Source: Polytrichum commune (Eukaryota; Streptophyta; Polytrichopsida; Polytrichales; Polytrichaceae). Taken from it: a stretch of 64,000 bases of DNA. The stretch covers positions 33,815,180 through 33,879,179 of the forward strand of contig OX485808.1 of assembly GCA_950295325.1 (NCBI GenBank), written 5' to 3'. Made by a program: the position numbers and the translations under genes. A model generated the notes under the pieces. The model saw only the letters and a list, made by a program, of their open reading frames with translations. It made no database searches and was not told the origin of the DNA. Below, in pieces: positions 33,561 through 46,000 of this stretch (its first letter is position 1; every line of letters starts with the position of its first letter).

Positions 33561-34945
33561 AAGAAAAGTAAGATATTATTTCCAAGGAATTGATAAAGAG
33601 ATCAGTCAGGTGGAGCACCCAATGGTTGACGGAGAGAATATGCCTTGGTTATTTAGTATATATATGATGTGATGCTTCAATATAACAATTTATTTATCGA
33701 TTTTCTATGACAACTTTGTCCCGACTATGAGCACTTACTGTTCCAGTTCAAGGAGGACGAATATGATCTAACTTAACTTCAAAGTGGGATCACTATATCC
33801 CGTAATTGGAGACCTTTTCATGATTTTGAGACTATTTAAGGGCGTGGTCTTCAAATAAAAGAACATGAAAAGCACAAAAAATGTATTCAATGTGACCGAA
33901 TAAAGTGATTTGCATGGGCGGCACTAACCAATTTGGCACAGATACATGTCATCACAATAAGAAATTGAACGAGATATTAAATCTTTTCCATTTATTTTGA
34001 GACTTTCCCAAGTTTCTGATTAACGAATATAGTGATCGGGGGCAAAACCAAATCTTGTTTCCCTCTCGAAGATTATGGTAGACGGTCCTAATATTGCGCA
34101 GTGTTGACATCGACAAGACATATTAGGCAAAAAAATTAGAATACCTTGCAGCGCTTGTTCCTCTCCTTTATTTGTTCTTAGCTACTTCCAATGAGCAATT
34201 GCTGCGCAACATAAGGGCAACATGAACATTGTTGCGCAATATTAGGACTGGTTACCATACCTCTAAGCAGACTCTGGATTTCAGTGGCCGCACTCCTCCG
34301 AACACTGTGTTGAAGAAGAACTCGTAAATCACCTTGAACATTGATGCAACACTTAATGCGATCAATATCGTCTTCCAGTGGATGTAACACACAAGTACTC
34401 TCAGTATATATGTGAAAGTTTTGCTACCTAATTTGAGTGAGCGGCTCATCGTTTGAAGTTGGGTTCAAATTATTCAACATCAGGAGAAACAATTGCTTGC
34501 CTCATGTTTAAAGTTGGGTGCAAAGTATCCAAAATCATGAGGAAACAATGTTTGTCGCATGTGACTTTCTTGGAGTGATGAGGACCCAACTCCTCCATCG
34601 AATAAGCATGGCCCTCAAGAAATCAACCAGTTTAGGTAGACAAACTCCTGGTGGTTGTGGATTAACACTAATGCACAATCATCGGAAACCTAGAAATCTT
34701 GCAGAGAGTTTTCACATAAAAGAATTATTCATAGTTTGTTCGAGGGGCCCACATAAAATAATTGACATATTCTAGGGTCATGCAGCTGACCTACATGGTT
34801 GAATAATATTATGTGGTCACTCTGGAGCAAAACACTAGAAAAAAGAACTTTCATGGTTGTGGGGTAAGGCAAATTGTGCCTAATTCCAACACCATCAATA
34901 ATTTGGATATCGAGATTTGAGTGGTATGTGGTTAGGTGTAGATCT
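33561..34945. other. Gene-free stretch
   Basis: Short ORFs at 34178-34449 (minus) show nothing recognisable. The motif TTGCGCAA/TGCGCAAC recurs near 34200-34245. Confidence 0.4.
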
Positions 34946-34949
34946 AAGA

Positions 34950-35555
34950 GGGAGCAAGCACGGTCAAGTATATGGAAAAAATATTGTGGTATACTAAAAC
35001 CATAACTTTTTTTGGTCAAACGCGTAGAAGTAGTAGCAAAGTGTTGTTTAAATTGAGACCTTTTTCATGGCGCGCTCTGTTGATGTGTTAGGTACTCAAA
35101 TATAGAATATCAAGATGAGGTCTTCAAAAATTATTATTAAAAGTATTGCTCAAAAGGCAATGGCTAAATCTGGTCTTGGACATAGATTTCACGACCTTAA
35201 ATATTTTGAAGTTGGGGTTTTTTCCCATATTCCTTGAATTCATTATAATCTTGAGGGCACCATTACAACAATTTGTAGGAAAATAAAACTTAAAGTAATT
35301 TGATCATATTTTAAGAAAAAATAAACAATTACTTGTTCAATATACCTACTTGCACACTACTTGCATTGTCTTTGACAATATGTAGAATTTTCTTGAAATT
35401 TTTTTTGCCAACACAAATTACTTGGCTTTGTAGATCAATGAATTATTTATGATTTTTTTCCTTCACAAAATTAAAAGTTAGTATATAGTTTTGAGTCACT
35501 TTCACTTAAACCTATGTAGGGTAATGGAGTTGTGCACTTGACCGCACTTGTGTCC
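34950..35555. mobile_element. TIR element with 4-bp duplication, 606 bp (family member 1)
   Basis: The ends are GGGAGCAAGCACGGTCAAGT and, inverted, GGACACAAGTGCGGTCAAGT; flanking AAGA occurs on both sides (34946-34949, 35556-35559). The whole element is repeated in inverted orientation at 40832-41484, which has its own 4-bp duplication, so the boundaries are supported twice. No transposase is encoded; it is non-autonomous. A 4-bp duplication is unusual among plant DNA transposons. Confidence 0.7.
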
Positions 35556-35599
35556 AAGACCATATTTTTTTTAAAAGATGTGTTCATAAGTGATTAGTT

Positions 35600-35870
35600 T
35601 ACATGCTCAAAATACGCTAACCATTTTAGGCTCAATAATCAACTTGATTGAGGTGACTTATATGACCACTTAATGAGCACAAGAATAATCTTCACTCTGA
35701 TAATGAATGAGATATTAATTTTGTATGAGATCCAAAAGTTATGAAATAGATGTCCATGAGCACATTTTAGATTTTTGCTAATCATCTTGCATTACTTGTG
35801 TGTTTCATATCCTATGAGAAGTGGGTGTAAAGAGAAAAATATCCAAATAACACACATCTACCTTTTTGAC
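35600..35870 (+). repeat. Dispersed repeat copy (as at 9030 and 33320)
   Basis: The copy reads in the same order as 33320-33560, starting near GCTAACCATTTTAGGCTCAA and ending near CACACATCTACC. Non-coding. Confidence 0.65.
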
Positions 35871-36296
35871 ATGAGCATACACATGTCTCTCAATATTTTA
35901 ATATTAAATGGACTACAAAAAGCATGTGCATAACGGGCTGTTGGTGAACAATTGATCTACCAAGTGGTTATGAGAAGTGTTGTATGTCTGTGGACTTCCT
36001 AACGGAATTCATAGGTCCTCCCAATTGAATTCACTATTGAGTGTAAAGTGGTTTTTAATATTTGAAGATGTGGTCCAATCTCTTTTGAACATGTGTCTTT
36101 ATGATGTTTGCTCTTTGATCCTCACCAAACCACATACCAATCCTATCTCGGGGTCCAATGAAGAGAACGAGCCACTTAAGATCCATCTCCCTTAGCTATT
36201 GTGAGTGGCCAAACATCCTCCTCTCCTCCCTTAACATTTGCTACTTCATTTTCTCCAAGATTCTCATACATTCTCTTAAAGATCATCTCTTCTACT

Positions 36297-36834
36297 CCCG
36301 GGGTGGCAATTCAAACAAATAATTACAGGGGGCTTGTCCTAAAATCTCACAAAAGCGTAGATTATGTACACATAATTGTACATATAATCTATATTATGTA
36401 CACATAATCGTACATATAATCTAGATTATGTTTCAAATTATTTGGATTCAAGAGTTTCAAAAGAGAAGTGGGAGAGAAGCCACTGAGAGAAGTTGGGAAG
36501 AGAGTTAGGGTTAGGGCTTAAAAGCCAAAACAATCTAGATTATCTTCACATTTTTGTAGATTTTCTAAATTACAATGAGGTCAGATGGAGACCAAATTAT
36601 GGACAAGCCCCCCTGTCCGTCCAAGAGAAAGTCCACATTATTCTCACATTATTGATGTATTATAATACATAGGTATGTTCAAATCAAAAAATTATTTCGG
36701 ATTATGGATGGTCTCAATGGGCTCTGCATCACTCCATTCTAAGTTCCATAAAGTGATTCTTAGGTATAAATGTACAAGGATAATATGGATGGATAATTTG
36801 TTACAAATTATTTTGCACTAGTTGCCACCCCGGG
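36297..36834. mobile_element. hAT-type MITE, 538 bp
   Basis: The 13-bp TIRs CCCGGGGTGGCAA are flanked by a perfect 8-bp duplication CTTCTACT (36289-36296, 36835-36842), which is diagnostic for hAT. The start resembles the common hAT terminus CAGGGGTGGCAA. Inside is a 33-bp direct duplication (about 36357-36423, phrase TATGTACACATAAT) and an inner inverted repeat AGGGGGCTTGTCC (36328 and 36601). No transposase is encoded. Confidence 0.85.
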
Positions 36835-36854
36835 CTTCTACTCCACTCTCTATC

Positions 36855-37320
36855 CTACAGAGCTCTCCTCATTGGTGGAAAAGGCGGAGCCCATCCAAGT
36901 TCGCTTCACACTACGCTTGAGGGACCAATGGAGTATGTGAATGCAAGATGGATGTAAAGTCTACATGGATTCCTACATGGCATCGCATGGATCATGTTTC
37001 ATGGTCACTTGGATTATTTTCAAAAACCACCTCTTGGAGGTAGGCCTAACACAAATCCGGGAGACCGTGGCATTCCAAATGCTTACAACCGTTGATTTAT
37101 TCTATTTTATCATATGTGAAGACCTTCATGAATAGAAATGCATTGAAATAGCATTTGGTTGAGGGCCCGGTCACATATGACTTCACACTACGCTTGGAGG
37201 GTCCGTGACCATACTACATGATTTTGGAGGTGTGTTGGGACAGCCTTGGGACACTTTCTTTTGGGCTCTCACAATCTCATGGTCACGGCTCTTGCCTCGT
37301 GTGTGAAGTGGCCCTCACTC
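36855..37320 (-). repeat. GTGTGAAGTG family copy, nearly complete
   Basis: It is inverted relative to 16060-16360 over 36860-37100 and ends at GTGTGAAGTGGCCCTCAC (37300-37317), matching 1-60. The AAGTTCGCTTCACACTACGC phrase near 36897 is the inner repeat motif. One end seems truncated close to the hAT-type MITE. Confidence 0.65.
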
Positions 37321-37720
37321 CCACTTGTCCAGTAACTGTTTTGGCCTCTCCTTGGCTCGCGTTAGATCCGTCCACATGGTTCGCGGAGCAAATCTCGTGT
37401 AATTCGAGTCCAACTCGGCTGCTGATTGTTGATATATAGAAAAAAACAACTCTTCATATGTAGGTGCTGATTGATTGGGAAAAAAAGAACATGACAGTGT
37501 GTTGGACATGGCGTATTCGTCCGTCCAATTGACACAAACCTGAAAGTTTGCGAAACTCAGAGTTTATGCATGCAACCGAGCTTTCTATCTGCCGCTTGCA
37601 CTCCGTCAGAAACCCAGGATTTGCGGCTCTCGTTTGTGCGTTCTGGCCGAGTTCAGCTGGCCAATTGGCGAGTTTATTTTTGATTTTTGGAGACGAATGA
37701 GCCAATTGGCTGGGAGTTGA

Positions 37721-37888
37721 TCAGCTCGCACGCGCGATGACGAGTGAGATGATCAAGTTGGAGTGCATGATGGCACTGGACATGGACCGGAAACACTCCT
37801 GGAGCTCGAACTCTTGGCCACACCACCACTTCACTGCCACCACGCCACCCATGAGCACCAAGCTGAGGGCCCAGTGGAAAGGTGTCAT
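37721..37888 (-). CDS. Small ORF (55 aa) with a membrane-like segment; doubtful
   Basis: It starts ATG with FHWALSLVLMGGVVAV (residues 4-19), a likely membrane segment, and ends NLIISLVIARAS. The local sequence is GC-rich and unlike its surroundings. It lies just upstream of a tandem array on the other strand. I do not recognise it; it could be a fragment of a larger broken gene or chance. Confidence 0.2.
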   Translation of the reverse strand: MTPFHWALSLVLMGGVVAVKWWCGQEFELQECFRSMSSAIMHSNLIISLVIARAS

Positions 37889-37925
37889 GGCTATGACCTA
37901 TATTATATAGATTTCGTCTGCACCT

Positions 37926-38443
37926 AATTCTCCTGACCAGAGAGAGATAGATGATATGCCAACTGTGGGTTGGCTTGAATGAGAAACCCGAATTCAACCT
38001 TCAGCAAAGCTGCGATCTCAAAAATGCAAACCTGAGGCGGGTGCACGGAGCATGCAGCAAGGGTTGTTGTCTCATTTCAGAGGCACAAAGTTCTCCCGCA
38101 ACCAATTCTTCTGCAAAGAGAGAGACAGATGATGTCAAACGTAGGTTGGCTTTAATGAGAGACGCTTCACCCTCATACAAAATTGTTGCAAATCTCAAAT
38201 GTAAATCTGAGGCGGGCTTACGAAGCACCCTTGGCTGAGGAATACAAGGGCTATTGTCTCATGTCGGAGGCCTGCAACTAATTCTCTTGCTGGGAGATAG
38301 AGAGAAATGATGTCAATTGTAGGTTGATGTGAACGAGAGACGATTCAATCTAATCACAGCTGCAAACTCAAATGTAAATCGGAGACAGGTTTATGGAGCA
38401 CGGCTGAAGGACAAGGGCTATTACCTCCTGCCAGAGGCAGTCC
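37926..38443 (+). repeat. Degenerate tandem array, three units of 178, 176 and 164 bp
   Basis: Units begin with AATTCTYYTGC...GAGAGA...GATGATGTCAA at 37926, 38104 and 38280, and each contains GAGACRNTTCA-, CTCAAATGTAAATC- and AAGGGCTATTGTCTC-like phrases in the same order. A fourth start (AATTCTCCTG, 38444) marks the end. The units are clearly diverged. Confidence 0.75.
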
Positions 38444-40831
38444 AATTCTCCTGTACACCTCAGCTGGTGAACAATCCAACTACCTAAGTTGCAGATGCAT
38501 CATCAATCTCTCCACCTCTCACAGGTTTCTGTGCCAGTACACAATCTACTGCAGGGTCGATGATGAGCTTCTGAACCGCACCTTGCACGAACAGACGCAA
38601 TCTGCACAACAAAGTGGATACCGAATTGTTGCAAAATTCAGTAGCTATAGCTATGACCTTATGGAAACTGCAGCAGTGCGCTCTTGAGGGGATTCACATG
38701 AACCTCCGTATCTATAAATAGAAATAGATTGCATTATAAAAATGTAACTCCGTACATTCGTCACCCACACTCGCTGGGGGGTAGTCAATGGTTGGAGTAG
38801 CAATATACGTGCGAACAAATGATAGGGTATTTTAAAAGCATGTCATGATTAGTCTTAGTGCACTGTATTCAACTAAGTTATGTAGACCTGCCATGTTCGG
38901 AGTCAACCTTGTTAATCGCAGTTTGCATTGGGCCAGAAATTTCCTTCTGGCCCGGGCTTCCTTTACAATAAGGCAAATGGGTCTTAAGTGGCTCGTTTTT
39001 CTTGATCGGACCCTTCCATTTGATGGGTATGTTGTTTGGTGAGGATCAAAGAGCAAACATCATAAAGACACATGCTCAAAAAGAGATTGAACCACGGTTT
39101 CGAATATTAATAACTATTCTACACTCAACAGTGAATTACGTATGCGATTAAGAAATCAACTAACATGCACTTCCGTTAAGTATAATTAAATCAAGGAAGG
39201 TTTGATTTTCAATCCGGTTTTTGCGTACTATGTTTCATTGTAGATTTGCTCTAGCAAATCTACATGAGTTTTGTTGTGTAAATATAATTGGTAGAAGTTG
39301 GAGAACACGAAAAACAAACCAAATAACACCCACATATCTTAACTGATGATCACAGGATATACAACAAACACAAACACAAACACCAACACAATGGGGTGCT
39401 AAATCAAATAACATTACTTGAGAGGAGAGTAGTCTCATGATATGTGCCACACGTTCACTGTATATAAACTCCATAAATTGCTGACATTTTTGGGATTTTC
39501 TTTATTAAGTTGATGAACGTTATGCAAATTCCTCTAAATGGATCGGTAATCTTCATGAGGTCTTGAATTTGAGCAGGTTATTTCTCAAACTCAACCGCTG
39601 CATCTGTAACTAGCGGTCTGTTCTCCCCATTCATTGCCTTGCAACCACCATGCTGCAGGGCCCAAGCGCCAAGTCTTTAATAAAGAGAAAAATATAAAGG
39701 ATGGAAATCTTGTGCACTTGGTTGGGAAATTTAAAAGGTGCCTTCGATGTCAGTGTTGATGAGTATGTCTTCATGTCGATTGTTACGTTACATCTTGTTT
39801 TGACTACAACTGCACATCATTATTCATCCACTTTCTACAACAAACGGGCCTAAGGTTTAAGGATAATTTTGACAACTGATGTGTTGGGTTCATCCAATTA
39901 TGTTCTTAGACATTGTTGTCATATTGTAATCGTTCCCATTGACTTGTATATGTCATGAAATCTTATTTCTTTCATGATTTATACGATGTGTGTGTAAAGG
40001 AGGCAATTATCACTTTAAGTTGAGCATGTTTTTCAGTTTATTATATGTTATGTATACATTTGTTTTTTTTCTGTAAATTTCTCGTATGTACTAGGAGGTT
40101 TTAGTTCATAGTCACCCACACATGTCATTTATGGTTTCCAATGTAGAGTCTACTCCCCGAGGTGCATGTACCCATTTTATGATTATTGTTATCTGCTTAT
40201 GAACCATTCTTTAACATAGAATACTCTTCTATTTTGACATTTGACAAATTATAGGATTCTTATATTCTTCATAATGCAATCATAGAACTATAAGTTATCT
40301 TCACTGCCATTTTGAAGTTCTGAAAAATGAGTATAATCTAAGATGAGTTGCCACCCCTTGATGACCATGTCACTTACTATATATGTGGCCTCAATACAAT
40401 AACTACTTATAAAGATTTTTTTTTACCAACAAAGGTCAAAATGGTTGTTTGGATATTATAGAACATGAAAATAGTTACTTCATAAAAACTTACATTAGCA
40501 GTAAAGTGTTGTAGCACTGCATAACTCCAAATAATACGCAACACAAAATTCCATAAGTGGTGTAGTAGTACATGGCGTCATGGAATCCGTTATTGAAAAA
40601 GGGAAATTTCAATGTGAACTTGTAAGTACAAGTCTCGTATGATCACAAATGAGTGCCTTTGTAACCTTAGTATTCCCCAAGGGCACCTATCTAAGATTTT
40701 AAGTAAATTTGGATAAAGACATGTCCAAAATCAATATTGGATATGAGAATTATTTTACACAACAAAGACATGCACATTGCAGAACAAATTATTCAGGGAA
40801 GTAACTAGCTAGAAGACCATGATGAATATTT
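38444..40831. other. Gene-free stretch with repeat fragments
   Basis: 38770-38842 duplicates 16383-16460. 39020-39340 matches 27710-27960 and, inverted, 36040-36140 (phrases GGTGAGGAYCAAAGAG and AATATTAATAACTA). The remainder is A/T-rich with nothing recognisable. Confidence 0.45.
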
Positions 40832-41484
40832 GGGTGCAAGCATGGTCAAGTGAATAGCTCCAATACCTTGCATAGGTTTCAAGTGAAAGTGATTCAAAAC
40901 TATATACAAACTCCTTGTAAATTGAGGGTTGATTCATTACAACTACACCCAATAAACCAATTTGAAAATTTTAGTGCCATTTATAGAATCAAATAATTTT
41001 TAAAAAAATAAAAATAAATAGTAGTTAATTGGGTTTTCACCTTCCGAATGGGTTAATTACAATAGACACTGTGTAGCTTTACCTAAACGAAAGTACGAGG
41101 ATGAGTAGCATGGATGGAAAAATGTACACGTCATGGATAGAATATGTAACATACAATATTGATTTGGATGAAATAATTACTTCCAGAGCAATGGTCGGGG
41201 TGAAGCGGCAGTTAACTTCAAACTTCAAAGTATTTAAGGTCATGACATAAACGTCCGAAATTAGATTTAGCCATTGGCTTTTTCGGCATCACTTTTGATG
41301 ATAAGTTTTGAAGATCTTATCTCGATAATCTATATTTGAGTGCTTAACATAACAATGAAGGTCACCATGAAAAAAAGCCGAATTTAAACAACACTTTGCT
41401 ACTATTTTCAGGCGTTTGACCAAAAAAAGTATGGTTTTAGTATACCAAAGCACTTTTTGGGTACGCTTGACCATGCCTGCACCC
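40832..41484. mobile_element. TIR element with 4-bp duplication, 653 bp (family member 2)
   Basis: The ends are GGGTGCAAGCATGGTCAAG and, inverted, GGGTGCAGGCATGGTCAAG; ATTT flanks both sides (40828-40831, 41485-41488). The interior is the reverse complement of 34950-35555 over almost its whole length. The TIRs are better matched than those of the other copy, so this one may be younger. No transposase is encoded. Confidence 0.75.
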
Positions 41485-41488
41485 ATTT

Positions 41489-42692
41489 CCATAATACACA
41501 CTCTAATAGTAATGTGGTCAAATTATCCCGCTAGATGTGTATTTTTTTTCCGCACATAACACAGTCTGCATGCAATTAAAACACGTTAAACATGCAATGC
41601 AATCCGCTATCATTTTCTATCATAGGTGTTGTCAATAGACATGCACATCTATTATGGCTAGTGTTCATGCATACTTGAAACGTACTTACTTGCATGTGGG
41701 TTAGAGGAAATAATTGCCACATACGAGCATACCCCTCATCCATCCAATGTAAACACTTGAACCCCCATAGGTTTGTGATTGATCTATCTTAAATGACTTG
41801 AAGTAGACTATTTTGGGGCCTTTGAAGTTGATTTGGGTGTCAAATAAAGTAAAAAAAACTAACGTTTGGACTACATATTATAGCTCTCTAGCAAGTTGGG
41901 CATCTTTTTACCTAATAATTAATTAAAGTGCGAAAGCAAGTTAGGCAACCCCAAAATATTCTAAAATTGGGTAGATTAAAAAAAAATTCAATATAAGTTA
42001 GACATTCATCCGAGTCATTTCTATGATTCATGGATCCTAATTTCATCTATGCCGGCTACGATTAAACTAAACACTTCCCTTAACCAACATTCCTTACCCT
42101 AATGCTTGTCTTTTACTTTTACGTTAGGATTATGCTTGGCAAGAGATTTTGCTTTGTGAAGCAAATTCAGGCTTGTGTTGTTTCTAGACCATGAGTGAGA
42201 TTGATGCCGCGTGAAGACATTGTTGGAGTTATTTGATGTTACTTTGTTGAATTCCAGTGAATATCACTTGCATTATTATGAATTTAGGCACTCTTTGAAT
42301 GATACTATTTCAGGGCTTTTACGTTGGACGAATGAGAGATACTCTCGTATGCAATAATTCTCTATTGGTTGTGCATGTGCTACCTAGTACTCAAGTGGGT
42401 TTACTTGTATGTGTAGACTTGAAAGGGGTGAGCCCCTTCACGAACTCTAAGAAAAACAAGCCCTCAGTGAAGTTGGCAATAAACTACTTTAATTCATGTT
42501 TATGCATCCACTCAACTAGGGCTAGAGTTTTATGATGAGTCTGGGTAACCGTATTCATTGGGAAGGTATAAATGCAACAAACTACTCTATTGTCTAAATG
42601 TTTTTATTCCTAATGTGTTTTGACTTCAAAAATGGCATCATGGACTTTTAATTAGACTAGTAGGGTTCCATTGAAACAAATTGACCCTCACT
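41489..42692. other. Gene-free stretch
   Basis: 41720-41830 is a dispersed repeat also present at 3000-3160 and 12540-12660. Nothing else is recognisable; the 78-codon ORF at 42299 has no domain. Confidence 0.4.
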
Positions 42693-42700
42693 TGATAGAG

Positions 42701-43002
42701 GGCAAGGAGTAAATTTGAAGGGCTATTACCCTTATTTTGGGGTCCAGCCCTTCACTTTCCCTTCAAAATATTTTGCAACCCTTCAAAAAGGAAGGGTTAA
42801 TTTTCTATAAACCCTTCAAAATGAACGGCAAAAAAAAGTAACCCTTCCCTAATAATGATAAACATGATAATGTGCACTTTCAACAAAAACTTCATCAATA
42901 CATACATGAAGGGCAATTTTTGAGGTAACCCTTCATTTTGAAAGGGAAAATTTTGAGTTACCCTTCCCTATGAAATACAAGCAACCCTTCAAATTTATGC
43001 CC
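42701..43002. mobile_element. hAT-type MITE, 302 bp, rich in AACCCTTC motifs
   Basis: TIR-like ends share TAAATTTGAAGGG; flanking TGATAGAG is duplicated (42693-42700, 43003-43010), eight bases as in hAT. At least eight copies of AACCCTTC or its complement GAAGGGTT crowd the interior in both orientations, probably as internal palindromes. No ORF is present. Confidence 0.65.
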
Positions 43003-43010
43003 TGATAGAG

Positions 43011-46000
43011 GGTTTGTTTTCAATAGACCTTTTCACATACGATGGGTGGCCTACCTAGTGTCACAAAGTCCAAGGCATCAACTAAGTTAGGAGTGTATGT
43101 TCAATGCTACGTTACCAATGACAAAACTCTACATCTATATGTTAGAGTAGATATTTTGCAATCATGCATGGCTTCATGGCAGCCATGTTACACTAAGGAT
43201 CCTGGGGTGGTGTTAATTGGGATATACTATAAGGATCCTCGGATAATAAGACTATTTGAGAGCTGATAATGGCTTTATAATAATGTATTATGAAGTTATT
43301 ATAAAAAACTTCAAAGCAGGAGCAAGATTGAAAGTGCTATAATGCTTTTATAGTTTACTATAGTACTTCATATTTGTAATAAGATCTTATTATAATTATA
43401 AACAAGATGAAAAAAAAATCCAGGGTTTGGACTAGAACCCTTCTAATATAGGAATATCGTATTATACAAATTTATTTATTATCTTTTATATTACAACTTG
43501 TCTAAATTCACATAGATTTTGATACCATTAGATTCATCTTGACTTTCTCATTATCAACATATAAAACAATGCTAAGTTAATAATCATAATAATATCATCA
43601 TAGAGTAATATAAATCTTAATGGTGTTGTATTATAATCCCAAATGTTGCCACCCCAGATGAAAATCCCTAATTAGATCAGACATTTATTTCATATTATAA
43701 GCTAACTTATTGTAATACAGTGACATTGGGACCGTAAATCAACCACAAATATGTAGGGGACATGCTTTAACCCCTAAAAATTGAGGGGGATGTTTTTGTC
43801 TAAGCAATCACCATTGCCTAACAATATCAAAATACATGTTCATGTTACAATCTTTTGAATTCGGACAAGTAAATGGCTAAGCATTTGTGTCAACAACCCT
43901 AACTATATAAAGCTTCCGTTTGTACAGTCAAATCTACCATACGAGATGCCAGATTTGTTTTATGAGCTTTTGAGTTGGATTGAACTTCTTTAGGTGAGTT
44001 TTGGGCAATTTTGATTTGCCTTTAGGGGTTAAGCTTATCAAACCCCATAAAATACACAACCACCACAAATCTTATACCACATTTTGCATGCTTTGAATAA
44101 GGCATACAATAACCAACATTGATTGTGAGAGCACATGATCGGTCCATTGAATTGTTCTCAAATTACACGAGAAGCACGCTTACATTGTCATTTGCACCTT
44201 CGAAATGCAAGCATGTCTAATCCAGTTACTCTTCCTAAACAAACGCCCACGGGGGGATCACACCCCCTTACATTTCATAACCACGTGCGATAAAAGTTTG
44301 CTACCCTATATTACATGCCATAGATCATTTTTAAAATTATGATATTTTTTCTACATACACATAACCATTGATAATATCTTTTGTATATTTTTTTGAAATT
44401 TTTAGTCATCTTCATTTTTTGTAGTAATTTTTTTAGTTCAATGTTGCGTCATTCTAGTTAGAAACGGTATGTTTTATTAAAAAAAACAAATCATCAAATT
44501 TGGTTACCAATTTTTACTATGTAATAGATACTATGTATATCTACTCATGAAAAAAAAATCATAAACTTTTGAACCATTTTGGTGATGCTTTATGTAAAAA
44601 GTAGATTTTGTTTTATCGCACGTGGTGTTCAACTTGACAATGAAGTGCACCCCCCGTGCAAACGCCTGTATTTGAGTGGTTTGACAATGGTGTAGTTCTA
44701 AGACACACACGAGCAAGGCTTTGTGACATATATAAAGGAAAGGGTGAAACTTCAAAGAACCGATTTGTACACTCTAAAGATTATTTCAAATTGACAACAA
44801 ACTTGAGAGGGGCAAGTTTTCATTGCAACGCCCATGTAGGTGTTGTGAACCGAAATCCCCCCCCCTTCAATCAATTGTTTCACCATGATGTGAAAGCAAT
44901 AGTGCACATGGAAACGGTTATAACTGCCCGCAAGACAAACACTACTACTACTACTACGATGTACACGGATCCTTTAGTACAAATATTTGGAACCTTTAGA
45001 ATGTTGCACTTTTAGTACAAGACACGACATTGGAATAGTGGGAGGGCTATGTGGATGCACCTCAACCTTGTTTAAAAGTCCCGACTCTACTTTCTTTAAC
45101 TTACCCACCGAAAGAGTGACGAGCCATGGAGTTGCCCTTTTTTGAGGTGAAGCATTGGCACACGAGTCCCGTCTCGTCAACACATTCATGGCAAGTCATT
45201 CTTAAGTTGGGGTAAAGTTGATACTTCGGCACCTTTAAGGTAGAGGGGTCTTGAATGCTTGTTTTTTCCAACTAGCTCACTTCCCTAAGATATTACAACA
45301 TGGTTAGCAAATCCAAATCGAGGCCATACCAATTTTTCTTATGATTTTCGGAGCTCGGTATGGACATGTGGTTCAATATGAAAATGCAGGTTTTCATGCT
45401 CATGAAATGGTCATACAGGTCCCTCAATTATCTTGGTAGTGGAGCCTAGCATGGTTATCATATTGTGAGCAAGTAGTCTAATTTCGTTTAAACACACGCC
45501 CCTTTGATATATGTTCTTGGATCCACACCAGAGCCTATACCACTCGTATGTGAGTATCTCATAAGAAAAATAATTGAATAAGGGTTATATATTGTACCTC
45601 CTTGTTGTAAGTATGACATGCCCTCCTTGGTTTGATGTGGCATGGGATGTCAATCCATGTACAAAGGCCTAAATACTTGGATACGTCTCTGAATTGGACA
45701 ACCCACATTTCAGTGGTGTGTGGTTAGATACAGATCTAAGATCGAACATTTATCTTATTTTTTATTTAAATAAAAACACGTGGTTAAAAGAAATTGGACT
45801 ACTTGTGTAAAATTTGTTAAAAATTATAATTCTAATAGCAAATATAATCCGAAGGACCAATATACTCACATAAGACTTGATAGAGAATGTTTATTCTAAT
45901 AATAAAATTATATTTATATAAGCTTCATAAACTATGAGAAAGATGGATATGACTTCCAATTCGATTTCAATTTGCTAAACATGTTACAAATACTAACGAG

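Noticed and set aside
43202-43655. Possible hAT element with CTGGGGTGG ends
   Set aside because: The ends look alike (CTGGGGTGG and CCACCCCAG), but the flanking 8-mers do not match.
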